IMG/VR virus record: IMGVR_UViG_3300007346_000149
Location: 1 to 29,017 of that record
Reading direction: 5' to 3' (one strand)
Length of the DNA stretch: 29,017 nucleotides
Origin: a virus
Shown here: in pieces, positions 4,677 to 11,160 of the stretch
Position numbering within the stretch: the first letter of the stretch is position 1
Layout of the letters: each line of letters opens with the position of its first letter
Program-made: the position numbers and the translations under genes
Notes under the pieces: generated by a model
Database searches by the model: none
What the model was told of the DNA's origin: nothing
Seen by the model: the letters and a program-made list of their open reading frames with translations, nothing else

Positions 4677-5228
4677 TCAAGACTTACCTACTTTGGGCCA
4701 CTCTTTCCAACGGCTTAATGAATGCGAATCAAAATACTTCTTAGTTGTATCATGTACCGGCATAACTTCATCCCTATCATACAGAATCAAATCAATGCTA
4801 GACGCAACAAACACTTCCTCGACCTTAGAAAGCGCCGGACGGTTTTCCCGAATACCATACACAATCCTGACGCCGCTGTTCGCAATAAGCTTAGCGCACT
4901 CAAGGCAAGGCTCTCCATTCACATACATCGCAACACCGCCCATGCGGGCACGGGCGTTAAAGTCGCTGTGGAGCAACGCATTAGCTTCAGCGTGAACAGC
5001 GATGCAGTCACTGTAGTCAGATGACTTATGATCGCTTCCTGCAAGAGCACGAGGACATGCGCCTTGATTGCAATGAGCAGCGCCCCGAGGAGAACCGTTG
5101 TAGCCTACGCCAAGAACAAAACCTTCAGAGTCAACAATGATAGCCATGTACTGGCTTTTAGAACAGGTAGAGAAAAGCTTGGCTCCCTGATCTGCCCATT
5201 GTAGAAACTTAAAATCTTTTTCACTCAT
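4677..5228 (-). CDS. dCMP deaminase (ComEB-like)
   Basis: The product is a zinc-dependent deoxycytidylate deaminase, which converts dCMP to dUMP for dTTP synthesis. With ATG 5228, whose start overlaps the upstream stop by eight bases, it has 183 residues. A longer in-frame start at 5315 would run deep into the oxygenase gene and is rejected. H79-A80-E81 and PCLEC (C108, C111) form the zinc and catalytic site. GYNGSPRGAAHC (42-53) and GACPR match the nucleotide-binding and structural-zinc loop of phage dCMP deaminases. It forms an apparent operon with the oxygenase upstream and thioredoxin downstream, consistent with nucleotide supply during infection. Confidence 0.92.
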   Translation of the reverse strand: MSEKDFKFLQWADQGAKLFSTCSKSQYMAIIVDSEGFVLGVGYNGSPRGAAHCNQGACPRALAGSDHKSSDYSDCIAVHAEANALLHSDFNARARMGGVAMYVNGEPCLECAKLIANSGVRIVYGIRENRPALSKVEEVFVASSIDLILYDRDEVMPVHDTTKKYFDSHSLSRWKEWPKVGKS

Positions 5229-5964
5229 GCTCGTGATCGTGATGGTGGCCGGGGCCGTGGTAGTTAGGAAGGTCCTCTTCATTGAAGTGATCGTGGAAAT
5301 GCTCTTGCATCTCATCAGGACGATGAACCAAATGATTCATGTCTTCCTGCATGATAAACGTGGTGACTATGTACTTGTCTTTATCAAACGAAATCTCACC
5401 ACGGTGGGGGTACAGCCAGTGACACGGAAAAATAAGCACCCTCCCTGCTACGGGCTTAACGGAAAGCTCCTGACGGGTGAAGGTAGTTTCTCCACCTTCG
5501 TCAACGTCGTTAAGGTAAACAATGACAGCCAGCATTCTGTCAAATGAACTGCCGAACGGCCCACCGTCGATATGTTCGTCGTACTTGCCGTGGCCAACAT
5601 CGTATTTTTGAAACTGGTAACCCATGTCTTGTAATGGGAAGCACTGCTGGCTTAGCCCTGGGTACTGGTTGACGTAATGGTTAACGCACTTTACCAGTCC
5701 GGCGTGAATGTCTTGTTCAGACCAGCCTCCTCCCATGGAGTACAGTTCGTCTCCCATTGCGGCAGAGATGTTCATGTCAGTTGAGTTTTTGATAGATTGA
5801 TCCACCCCACCGACCATTTTACCGGGGTTCAGAACTTGCATTTCTTCTAGTCGGTTCCAATGACGTTCGACTAGATCAATAATGTTCTGACATGCGGCCT
5901 TGTCTACAACATCGTCGTAAATTCCGATGCCTGACCACCGCCCTAGCGGAAACTCTATATTCAC
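5221..5964 (-). CDS. 2-oxoglutarate/Fe(II)-dependent oxygenase (prolyl-4-hydroxylase type)
   Basis: This 247-residue protein is a 2OG-Fe(II) dioxygenase of the P4Hc type, which couples oxidative decarboxylation of 2-oxoglutarate to substrate hydroxylation. H131-x-D133 (in KYDEHIDGG) and H187 (PHRGE) form the iron triad, and K195 or K197 with the YIVTTF strand would hold 2OG. MLAVIVYLNDVDEGGETTF is the typical core strand and turn. The last 27 residues are His-rich (EHFHDHF, then HGPGHHHDHEHE), an unusual metal-binding tail. GTG 5964 overlaps the upstream TGA (GTGA). Similar oxygenases are common in aquatic phages next to fibre genes. The target is unknown, perhaps a structural protein or host surface protein. 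Confidence 0.9.
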   Translation of the reverse strand: MNIEFPLGRWSGIGIYDDVVDKAACQNIIDLVERHWNRLEEMQVLNPGKMVGGVDQSIKNSTDMNISAAMGDELYSMGGGWSEQDIHAGLVKCVNHYVNQYPGLSQQCFPLQDMGYQFQKYDVGHGKYDEHIDGGPFGSSFDRMLAVIVYLNDVDEGGETTFTRQELSVKPVAGRVLIFPCHWLYPHRGEISFDKDKYIVTTFIMQEDMNHLVHRPDEMQEHFHDHFNEEDLPNYHGPGHHHDHEHE

Positions 5965-6716
5965 GATCCGTTTCCCGTTGGCATGAAGCCAATGTTGGGT
6001 GATTCAATAATTAGTGGAACAAGCCAATCTTCTACAATCGTTCCTGTAATGTCCGGCGGGGCGTCTGCTACCTGGGCATTCGCATCGCCTTGCAAATACT
6101 TCTGGACTTTGTTCGGAGGCACGTTCGTCCAAATCCAATCTCGCACGTCATCTGGCATCTCTAGCTCTGCAAGCATTCTAGTAGCAGTACTAGCCATGGG
6201 TTCGGTTGAGCCGAAATGTTGGCGCACGATCTCCCATTCTAGCATCAAGCGAAGAATTTCTTGTAGCGTCCGTGCTGATACAGAATGACGGTCGGCTACA
6301 GTATTGCTTTCGGCAGTAGCGTTTGACGACTCAAGATACACAACCTGTCCACCGGCTACAGGGGAACCAAACACTGAACTAATATGCGTAAGTTCATAAA
6401 ACAGAAGATGGTGACTGCCTGTTAAGGGATCAGCCGCAGTGGATGCTCCGCAGTTACATTGTTCAGTAATTTCGTTCCAAACATGCAACCCCTTCGGGCC
6501 ATACTGATTGGTGCCAGCATCACAACGCTGATGAGTATTACCATCAGCATCAACAACTTCTTCTAGCTCCACATCAGCAATCAAAGATGTGAAAGAAAAC
6601 AATCCCTTGGTGTTGTCAATGGTCCACGTTGACCCATCTTGTGTAATGGTTCTAGCAGGCAACTTGTTGTAGTAACCTACTCCACCAAGGTGCTCGGAAT
6701 GTTCTGAAAATGACAC
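5961..6716 (-). CDS. hypothetical protein following the fibre genes, 251 aa
   Basis: GTG 6716 is preceded by AAGGG about eight bases upstream. Residues 1-110 are beta-rich and Gly/Thr-rich (GGVGYYNKLPARTITQDGSTWTI) and contain a CNCG at about 87-90. Residues 150-215 are helical (LQEILRLMLEWEIVRQHF, then TATRMLAELEMPDDVRDWIW). The C-terminus is hydrophobic and proline-containing. No domain is recognised. Its position between the collar fibre and the oxygenase, with only 12 bases to the former, suggests a tail-associated protein or a substrate or partner of the oxygenase. That is inference from context only. Confidence 0.65.
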   Translation of the reverse strand: MSFSEHSEHLGGVGYYNKLPARTITQDGSTWTIDNTKGLFSFTSLIADVELEEVVDADGNTHQRCDAGTNQYGPKGLHVWNEITEQCNCGASTAADPLTGSHHLLFYELTHISSVFGSPVAGGQVVYLESSNATAESNTVADRHSVSARTLQEILRLMLEWEIVRQHFGSTEPMASTATRMLAELEMPDDVRDWIWTNVPPNKVQKYLQGDANAQVADAPPDITGTIVEDWLVPLIIESPNIGFMPTGNGS

Positions 6717-6728
6717 GATAAATCCCTT

Positions 6729-7685
6729 TTAGGTCTTGATAATAAACAGGAACGGTTCTACGTTTATCGTAGTCGAAACTGTTGCAGATGTCAATGCGTG
6801 ATTGTGGTTAGCAGACTGGTTACCGGCATTTGACGTAATCGTATGATTGTGATTAGCAGACTGGTTACCTGCATTCGACGTAATCGTATGGCTATGATCA
6901 GCAGACTGATCACCTGCGTTAGCATTATGGGCGTGACCAGCGTTCGCATAGTTCGTGTTCACAGTGCCAGAGTTGAAGTTATGAGAGTGCGACGCATTCT
7001 GGTTATTCGTGTTAGCGTTTGTGTTGCTGCCGTTCGACTTCGCATAACCGTGCGTGTGAGAAGCGTTCTGGTTCGTTGTGTTAAAGGTCTTAGACCACGA
7101 ATGGCGGTGGTTAGCGTTAGCGTTAGCAACCGTAATCGTATGCGAATGATCCGCAGACTGGTTGCCAGCGTTAGACGTAATCGTATGGCTATGATCAGCA
7201 GACTGATCACCTGCGTTAGACGTAATCGTATGCGCATGATCCGCAGACTGATCCCCCAAAGCCAACGCATTCAACGCAGAAGAACCACTAACCGTAGTAC
7301 CATCAGCGTTACCGCTCGCAGCAATACCAACAGGAACAAGCGCCGAAGTTCCAGGCAGATTAAACGTGGTAGAACCATCACCCGTACCATAACGGGTACT
7401 GATCGCCGTAAACAAGCTAGAATAGGTTGTGCGAGAAACCGCCGACCCGTCACACACCAGCCAACCCGAAGGTGCCGTACCGCCACCATACATGACTACA
7501 GTACCCGCAGGAATAGTTGTGCCGCCAGACTGATCCTGCCACGTAACCGTACCAGAACCATTCGTTACCAAAACCTGATCTAAAGAACCGTCAGCAGTAG
7601 GAAGCGTAAACTCACCGGTAACTTCTAAAGAAGTTGCTGAAACGGTACCGTCAGCAGTAAGACCAGTCTTAAAACTTTTAGCCAC
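6729..7685 (-). CDS. tail fibre/receptor-binding protein with collar domain and H-x-H needle repeats
   Basis: This 318-residue protein starts at GTG 7685. Residues about 57-110 are a phage tail collar domain (PAGTVVMYGG, SGWLVCDGSAVSRTTYSSLF, RYGTGDGSTTFNLP). From about 140 to 300 the sequence is made of short repeats of the type DQSADHSHTITSNAG and carries ten H-x-H motifs. In T4 gp37 and similar fibre tips, H-x-H pairs from three chains coordinate iron along a narrow needle, and the same architecture is likely here. The protein ends VEPFLFIIKT, the strand that usually closes the collar domain. An extended -10 promoter lies about 50 bases upstream. Confidence 0.85.
   Translation of the reverse strand: MAKSFKTGLTADGTVSATSLEVTGEFTLPTADGSLDQVLVTNGSGTVTWQDQSGGTTIPAGTVVMYGGGTAPSGWLVCDGSAVSRTTYSSLFTAISTRYGTGDGSTTFNLPGTSALVPVGIAASGNADGTTVSGSSALNALALGDQSADHAHTITSNAGDQSADHSHTITSNAGNQSADHSHTITVANANANHRHSWSKTFNTTNQNASHTHGYAKSNGSNTNANTNNQNASHSHNFNSGTVNTNYANAGHAHNANAGDQSADHSHTITSNAGNQSANHNHTITSNAGNQSANHNHALTSATVSTTINVEPFLFIIKT
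6786..7250 (-). repeat. tandem coding repeats of the H-x-H needle
   Basis: Two blocks of near-identical 45-48 base units (about 6786-6920 and 7127-7250) encode N-A-G-(D/N)-Q-S-A-(D/N)-H-x-H-T-I-T-S repeats within the collar fibre. The less regular middle part keeps the H-x-H spacing. Such repeats can change copy number by slippage or recombination and so change needle length. Confidence 0.75.
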
Positions 7686-7731
7686 GGCACCAACCGCCCT
7701 TCCACAGCACAGCCATAAAGCTCACAACTCT

Positions 7732-7740
7732 ATTATAACA
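7732..7740 (-). promoter_or_regulatory. extended -10 promoter element
   Basis: On the minus strand TGT-TATAAT (plus 7732-7740) is a perfect -10 with an upstream TG. No good -35 is visible. It precedes the collar fibre gene starting at 7685. The 12-base core TGTGTTATAATA is identical to the element at 26601-26609. Confidence 0.5.
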
Positions 7741-7811
7741 CAAGAGGCGGAACCAGTTCTACAACCAGTTCCACCCCCTGTCGGGTATTTCCCGCCTGCA
7801 CGGCGGAGTAA

Positions 7812-7871
7812 CTACTGATCCCAACTGTCGTCTGGACCCGCAGTAGCGCCACGAGTATTTCCCCGTGACAT
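7812..7871 (-). CDS. possible 19-residue peptide after the large fibre gene
   Basis: A short ORF runs from ATG 7871 to TAG 7812. It starts five bases after the fibre stop codon, which would allow coupled translation, but has no proper ribosome site. The peptide is polar and Gly-rich, ending GPDDSWDQ. The 190-base gap between 7686 and 7875 otherwise contains only a direct repeat of AACCAGTTC, a CCGCC/GGCGG hairpin at about 7793-7807 and the -10 element, so this tiny ORF is listed as possible only. Confidence 0.2.
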   Translation of the reverse strand: MSRGNTRGATAGPDDSWDQ

Positions 7872-7875
7872 CTTA

Positions 7876-9666
7876 TCAGCCAATGACAACAACTCGGAGA
7901 GAGTCGGTAGCTGGGGCTGTAGAGAACGTCAACGTGACCGCATTCGTGCTTGTTCGATCAACGTCACAGATGACGGTTTCTTTTGTGGTAGCATCGTAGA
8001 CTTCTACGACAACATCATCGGTCCCGAAGTTATGTGTGACAGCGATAGACGTAGCGGCGTTATCGCCAATCGTCTCAGCATGACGAGTCATGAACCCAAG
8101 GTTGGTCTTGGCACCGGCAGCGGTCGAAGCGCCTGTACCACCGTGGGCAACAGCAACATCCGTCGCAGCCCACACGCCCGTAGCAATCGTACCAAGAGCG
8201 GTAAGCGACGAGGTGACAACCGAAGAGTTCAGCTCAGTACCAGTCAGGGTGCCAGCAGCAGCCGTTACCGTGATGTTAGCTGTACCGTCGAACGACGTGC
8301 CGTTGATCGTCCGTGCAGTCTCAAGGGCGGTAGCTGTCGCAGCGTTACCGCTCGTGTCCTGCGTACCGGCGGTGTTAACACCCGGCAGATCAATGTTTGC
8401 GGTACCGTCGAACGAGACGCCGCCGATCGTGCGAGCCGTTTCAAGAGCCGTAGCAGTATCGGCGTTACCGGTAACATCACCAGTAACGTTACCAGTGACG
8501 GCACCTTCCAGGGTGCCCACGACCAGCGTAGCCGCCGTGTAACCCGCACCGCCTGTATCAACGGTAGTGGTAGGCTCAGCCTGAAGATCAGCGAACAGCT
8601 TGAACTTGCCGCTGTCGTTAGCGTCACGGAACAGGCCAGCGTAAAGGTCCTGCGAACCAGAAGTGTCGTACAGGCCGTAGAAACCGATGTCTACCGAGTC
8701 GGTAGCGTTGTTTCCGTTAGCAAGAACAATCAGCGGGTCTTCAACAGAAAGCGTAGCAGTGTTTACCGTGGTAGTATCGCCGTTTACCGTAAGGTTGCCC
8801 GAGATAGTAACGTTGTCCGGCAGCCCAATTGTGACATCGCCAGTACCTGCACTTACCTCAACCTCGCCAGCGGTACCAGTAAGGCTAGTAACACCGATAG
8901 CACCAATCAAATCGTTGATCGCTGCTGCAGTCATCAACGACGTATCGTTGTCAGCAAAAGACTCGCCGCTTGTCTGAACCGTGGTCAACGCCACGCTATC
9001 AAACGTAAACGTGTCCGTGGCTTGAATCGTTAGGCCACCGTTAGCGGTAATAAGACCTGAAACAGTCAAACCCGTAAGGGTGCCAACACTTGTCAAAGAA
9101 GAAGCGGTAACGCCAGAGTTAAGAGTATTTCCTGTCAGGTTATTTGCGTCAATGTCGATATTTGCGGTTCCGTCAAAAGAGGTGCCAGCAATAGTCCGAG
9201 CGGTTGCCAGAGCGGTAGCCGTAGCAGCGTTGCCGCTCGTGTCCTGAGTGCCTGAAGTGTTTACGCCCGGAAGGTCAATGTTTGCAGAACCATCAAACGA
9301 AACGCCACCAATCGTGCGGGCAGTCTCAAGAGCAGTAGCCGTATCCGCATTACCAGTAAGAGCACCAGTAAAGCCAGTTGACGTTACAGAAGTAAGACCG
9401 GTAATAGTCGTATCTAGGTTGACAGTTACGGCACCTGTCGTCCCGCCACCGTTAAGGTTCGTACCGGCAGTAACAGCAGTAATGTCACCCTGCTCCTGCA
9501 AACCAACCCACGCAGAACCGTCATAAACGTAAAGCTCACTATCTACCGTATCAAAATAGATCTGACCCGCAACAGGGGACGAAGGAGCAGTAGCTAGGTT
9601 CTGAACCTTAGCATTCTGCAACTCATTTTTATTCAAATCCAGATTAGTTAAGAATTTTTGGGCCAC
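7876..9666 (-). CDS. repeat-rich tail fibre protein, 596 aa
   Basis: GTG 9666 follows GGAGGAAAA. Residues 1-60 form a fibre attachment-like segment (FLTNLDLNKNELQNAKVQNL, then GQIYFDTVDSELYVYDGSAW), common at the start of aquatic phage fibres. The shaft is made of Thr/Gly/Ala-rich beta repeats, including two long copies of GNADTATALETARTIGGVSF-type units (residues about 105-171, and a second copy encoded at 8271-8469), a pattern known from T4-like and cyanophage-like fibres. The last 75 residues (RHAETIGDNAATSIAVTHNF to RVVVIG) form a beta-rich C-terminal domain similar in style to the end of the 158-aa protein encoded just upstream at 9677-10153. It is probably a trimeric host-recognition fibre. 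Confidence 0.85.
   Translation of the reverse strand: MAQKFLTNLDLNKNELQNAKVQNLATAPSSPVAGQIYFDTVDSELYVYDGSAWVGLQEQGDITAVTAGTNLNGGGTTGAVTVNLDTTITGLTSVTSTGFTGALTGNADTATALETARTIGGVSFDGSANIDLPGVNTSGTQDTSGNAATATALATARTIAGTSFDGTANIDIDANNLTGNTLNSGVTASSLTSVGTLTGLTVSGLITANGGLTIQATDTFTFDSVALTTVQTSGESFADNDTSLMTAAAINDLIGAIGVTSLTGTAGEVEVSAGTGDVTIGLPDNVTISGNLTVNGDTTTVNTATLSVEDPLIVLANGNNATDSVDIGFYGLYDTSGSQDLYAGLFRDANDSGKFKLFADLQAEPTTTVDTGGAGYTAATLVVGTLEGAVTGNVTGDVTGNADTATALETARTIGGVSFDGTANIDLPGVNTAGTQDTSGNAATATALETARTINGTSFDGTANITVTAAAGTLTGTELNSSVVTSSLTALGTIATGVWAATDVAVAHGGTGASTAAGAKTNLGFMTRHAETIGDNAATSIAVTHNFGTDDVVVEVYDATTKETVICDVDRTSTNAVTLTFSTAPATDSLRVVVIG
8271..8469 (-). repeat. long internal fibre repeat, copy 2
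   Basis: This stretch encodes the GNADTATALETARTI to FDGTANI unit of the fibre. It is closely similar in protein and DNA to 9154-9354, and part of it also recurs in the other fibre gene at about 12110-12260. Confidence 0.7.
9154..9354 (-). repeat. long internal fibre repeat, copy 1
   Basis: This is the first copy of the 66-residue unit in the fibre encoded at 7876-9666. Differences from copy 2 are mostly silent or conservative, as expected for an old duplication kept by selection on the shaft fold. Confidence 0.7.
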
Positions 9667-9676
9667 TTTTCCTCCA

Positions 9677-10153
9677 TCAAGTTAAATAAGCCAAACCAGT
9701 AAACGCACCTTGAAAGTCAACCGTAACACTACTGGTACTATTATATGTTACCTTACCGATCACAACTGTCCCTGCAGAATCAACAACAGTTACCGACGGA
9801 TAACCATCCAACGTATGAGAAATAGTCCAACTACTAGAAGCAACCGATTGAGTATGCGTATACCTCTTCGGAATCAACGGTAAAGCATCAGATTCCCACG
9901 AACTAGCCCCCTTGGGACCATACAACTTACCGTTAGAAACATCAACGTAAAAATCGCCCTCCGCTCCAGTTGAATCAGAAGGCGACCCGTTGGAATAAAA
10001 CAGACTAGAAGCAGCACCAGCATCGTTAACAAACGTGGCCGCAACAACAGTAACCGAATTACCGTCCGTCTCAGAAACACTAACCGAATTAATAACGTCT
10101 GTTACAGAAACGGTATTTGTTGCCTCTTCAATTGATACCGTATAATCAGACAT
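9677..10153 (-). CDS. tail fibre-associated structural protein, 158 aa
   Basis: ATG 10153 lies one base after the upstream stop codon, so translation is probably coupled. Residues 1-50 are a Val/Ser/Thr-rich beta repeat region (VSIEEATNTVSVTDVINSVS). FYSNGSPSDSTGAEGDFYVD (53-72) and KLYGPKGASSW (76-86) form a collagen-like or fibre-attachment motif seen in many phage fibres and adaptor proteins. The C-terminal 60 residues form a small beta domain (YTHTQSVASSSWTISHTL to FTGLAYLT). The position between baseplate-related proteins and the fibre fits a fibre adaptor or short fibre. No exact family is recognised. Confidence 0.7.
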   Translation of the reverse strand: MSDYTVSIEEATNTVSVTDVINSVSVSETDGNSVTVVAATFVNDAGAASSLFYSNGSPSDSTGAEGDFYVDVSNGKLYGPKGASSWESDALPLIPKRYTHTQSVASSSWTISHTLDGYPSVTVVDSAGTVVIGKVTYNSTSSVTVDFQGAFTGLAYLT

Positions 10154-10154
10154 T

Positions 10155-10499
10155 TTAGGACCCTACTATAAAGTTACCTTTAACTAATCGCAAGACCCCA
10201 GCTTTGGCACCAGTACTAACCAACTCCAAATCGTAGACGTAGGTGTCGGCAGCAATTGACCCGGTTTCTTCACTGGAAAGACTTAATGTTATTGTACCAG
10301 TACTAGAGTCGTGGCTAAGCCTACCATTGGAAGTAGTTAGCTCAATTACGGTGTCGTCAGATGCAACAGTCCTACGGACATGCATTCGGGAGTCCCAGTA
10401 GGCTAAATCCGACATCGTTTCATCGGGGTTTTTCACTAACAGGTCTACACTTAACGCCGCCCCCCTAGTACAATTGATCGTCAAGTTTCCTGCTGTCAT
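10155..10499 (-). CDS. phage structural protein, paralogue of 18339-18683, 114 aa
   Basis: This beta-rich protein shares a line-by-line pattern with the 114-aa protein encoded at 18339-18683: RMHVRRT near residue 40, then T-x-IELTT-x-NGR, then ITLSLSSEET, then YDLEL, and a final basic strand before G-x-F. Similar proteins occur in many phages near tail or baseplate genes, where they resemble small immunoglobulin-like or BppU-N-like beta sandwiches. ATG 10499 overlaps the upstream stop by four bases. It lies at the distal end of the baseplate-fibre block, while its paralogue sits at the other end of it. Confidence 0.7.
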   Translation of the reverse strand: MTAGNLTINCTRGAALSVDLLVKNPDETMSDLAYWDSRMHVRRTVASDDTVIELTTSNGRLSHDSSTGTITLSLSSEETGSIAADTYVYDLELVSTGAKAGVLRLVKGNFIVGS

Positions 10500-10825
10500 T
10501 CTCCCATAAACCCCATGTCGCCAATAGCCAAGTAGTCGTCGGCTGTCATAATCATGCCACGGCTAACCCACTCGGGCAGATTGTCGGACGTTACGACCAT
10601 AAGCTGTGCTTCACCGTCAGCGTTAATAATCTCACCGATAAACACGAAGTGTCCTAGGACACCGCCGCCGTCGCCACGCTCCTCAAAAACTTTAGATACA
10701 AGATTGTGGACAATTTCTTGAGACGAACACTCCTCCGTGTCCTGCATCGCAGAAGCCACCATGTCGAGAATATCATCAATCGAATCCTCGTCGTCACGAT
10801 CTCTAAACGGTACGTCTTCTGCCAT
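10496..10825 (-). CDS. acidic hypothetical protein, 109 aa
   Basis: ATG 10825 follows GAGGG about seven bases upstream. The first 50 residues are strongly acidic and helical (RDRDDEDSIDDILDMVASAM, then SSQEIVHNLVSKVFEE). The second half is beta-rich (VLGHFVFIGEIINADGEAQL), with W85 and a Met/Gly-rich end. There is no membrane or signal segment. The stop overlaps the next start by four bases. The function is unknown. Its place between structural genes suggests a minor virion or regulatory component. Confidence 0.65.
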   Translation of the reverse strand: MAEDVPFRDRDDEDSIDDILDMVASAMQDTEECSSQEIVHNLVSKVFEERGDGGGVLGHFVFIGEIINADGEAQLMVVTSDNLPEWVSRGMIMTADDYLAIGDMGFMGE

Positions 10826-10849
10826 TATGCCCTCGTATCTCTCAGGAAC

Positions 10850-11134
10850 TCACTCTGGATCTCCAGAAGTAAGCTCGTTGTTTTTCCGTTCCAAATTAAC
10901 AATTTCTTCCTGCAGATGATGAATAATGTACCGAAGTCTATTATTTTCTTTCCGCTGTAAAGCATATTCTATACGACTTTGCTTAACTAAATCTAGCCAT
11001 ACAAAGTCCTGTGCAGCGTCTACTTCCATGTTGAGTTTTTTGTTTTTGACTCTGCTTGAAAGAACGATACCGGTAAACGTTACCCCTGAACCGACAAGGG
11101 CAGGGATAGTCATGCTCATGAATTCAGACCACAC
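10850..11134 (-). CDS. membrane-anchored coiled-coil protein, possible holin-like, 94 aa
   Basis: GTG 11134 is preceded by AGGGGGG about five bases upstream. An in-frame ATG at 11119 is the alternative start. Residues 6-26 form one hydrophobic span (MSMTIPALVGSGVTFTGIVL). After a basic stretch RVKNKK there is a long amphipathic helix (about 55-88: ALQRKENNRLRYIIHHLQEE) typical of a coiled coil. One anchor plus a long coiled coil fits a pinholin, spanin-like or tail-assembly accessory protein. No family is recognised, so the role is open. Confidence 0.6.
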   Translation of the reverse strand: MWSEFMSMTIPALVGSGVTFTGIVLSSRVKNKKLNMEVDAAQDFVWLDLVKQSRIEYALQRKENNRLRYIIHHLQEEIVNLERKNNELTSGDPE

Positions 11135-11160
11135 GCCTGCCCCCCTTTGGTTAGGTTAAA

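Noticed and set aside
4677-5315. Longer 212-residue start for the dCMP deaminase
   Set aside because: The extra N-terminus is read from the His-rich tail region of the oxygenase in another frame. The ATG at 5228 with an eight-base overlap is the better start.
6786-7250. CRISPR-like array
   Set aside because: The repeats are contiguous coding repeats of the fibre without unique spacers.
6843-7583. Long plus-strand ORFs antisense to the fibres (also 8032-9033)
   Set aside because: They arise from the repetitive Thr/Ala/Asn codons of the fibre genes, are Arg/Ser/Val low-complexity, and lack ribosome sites.
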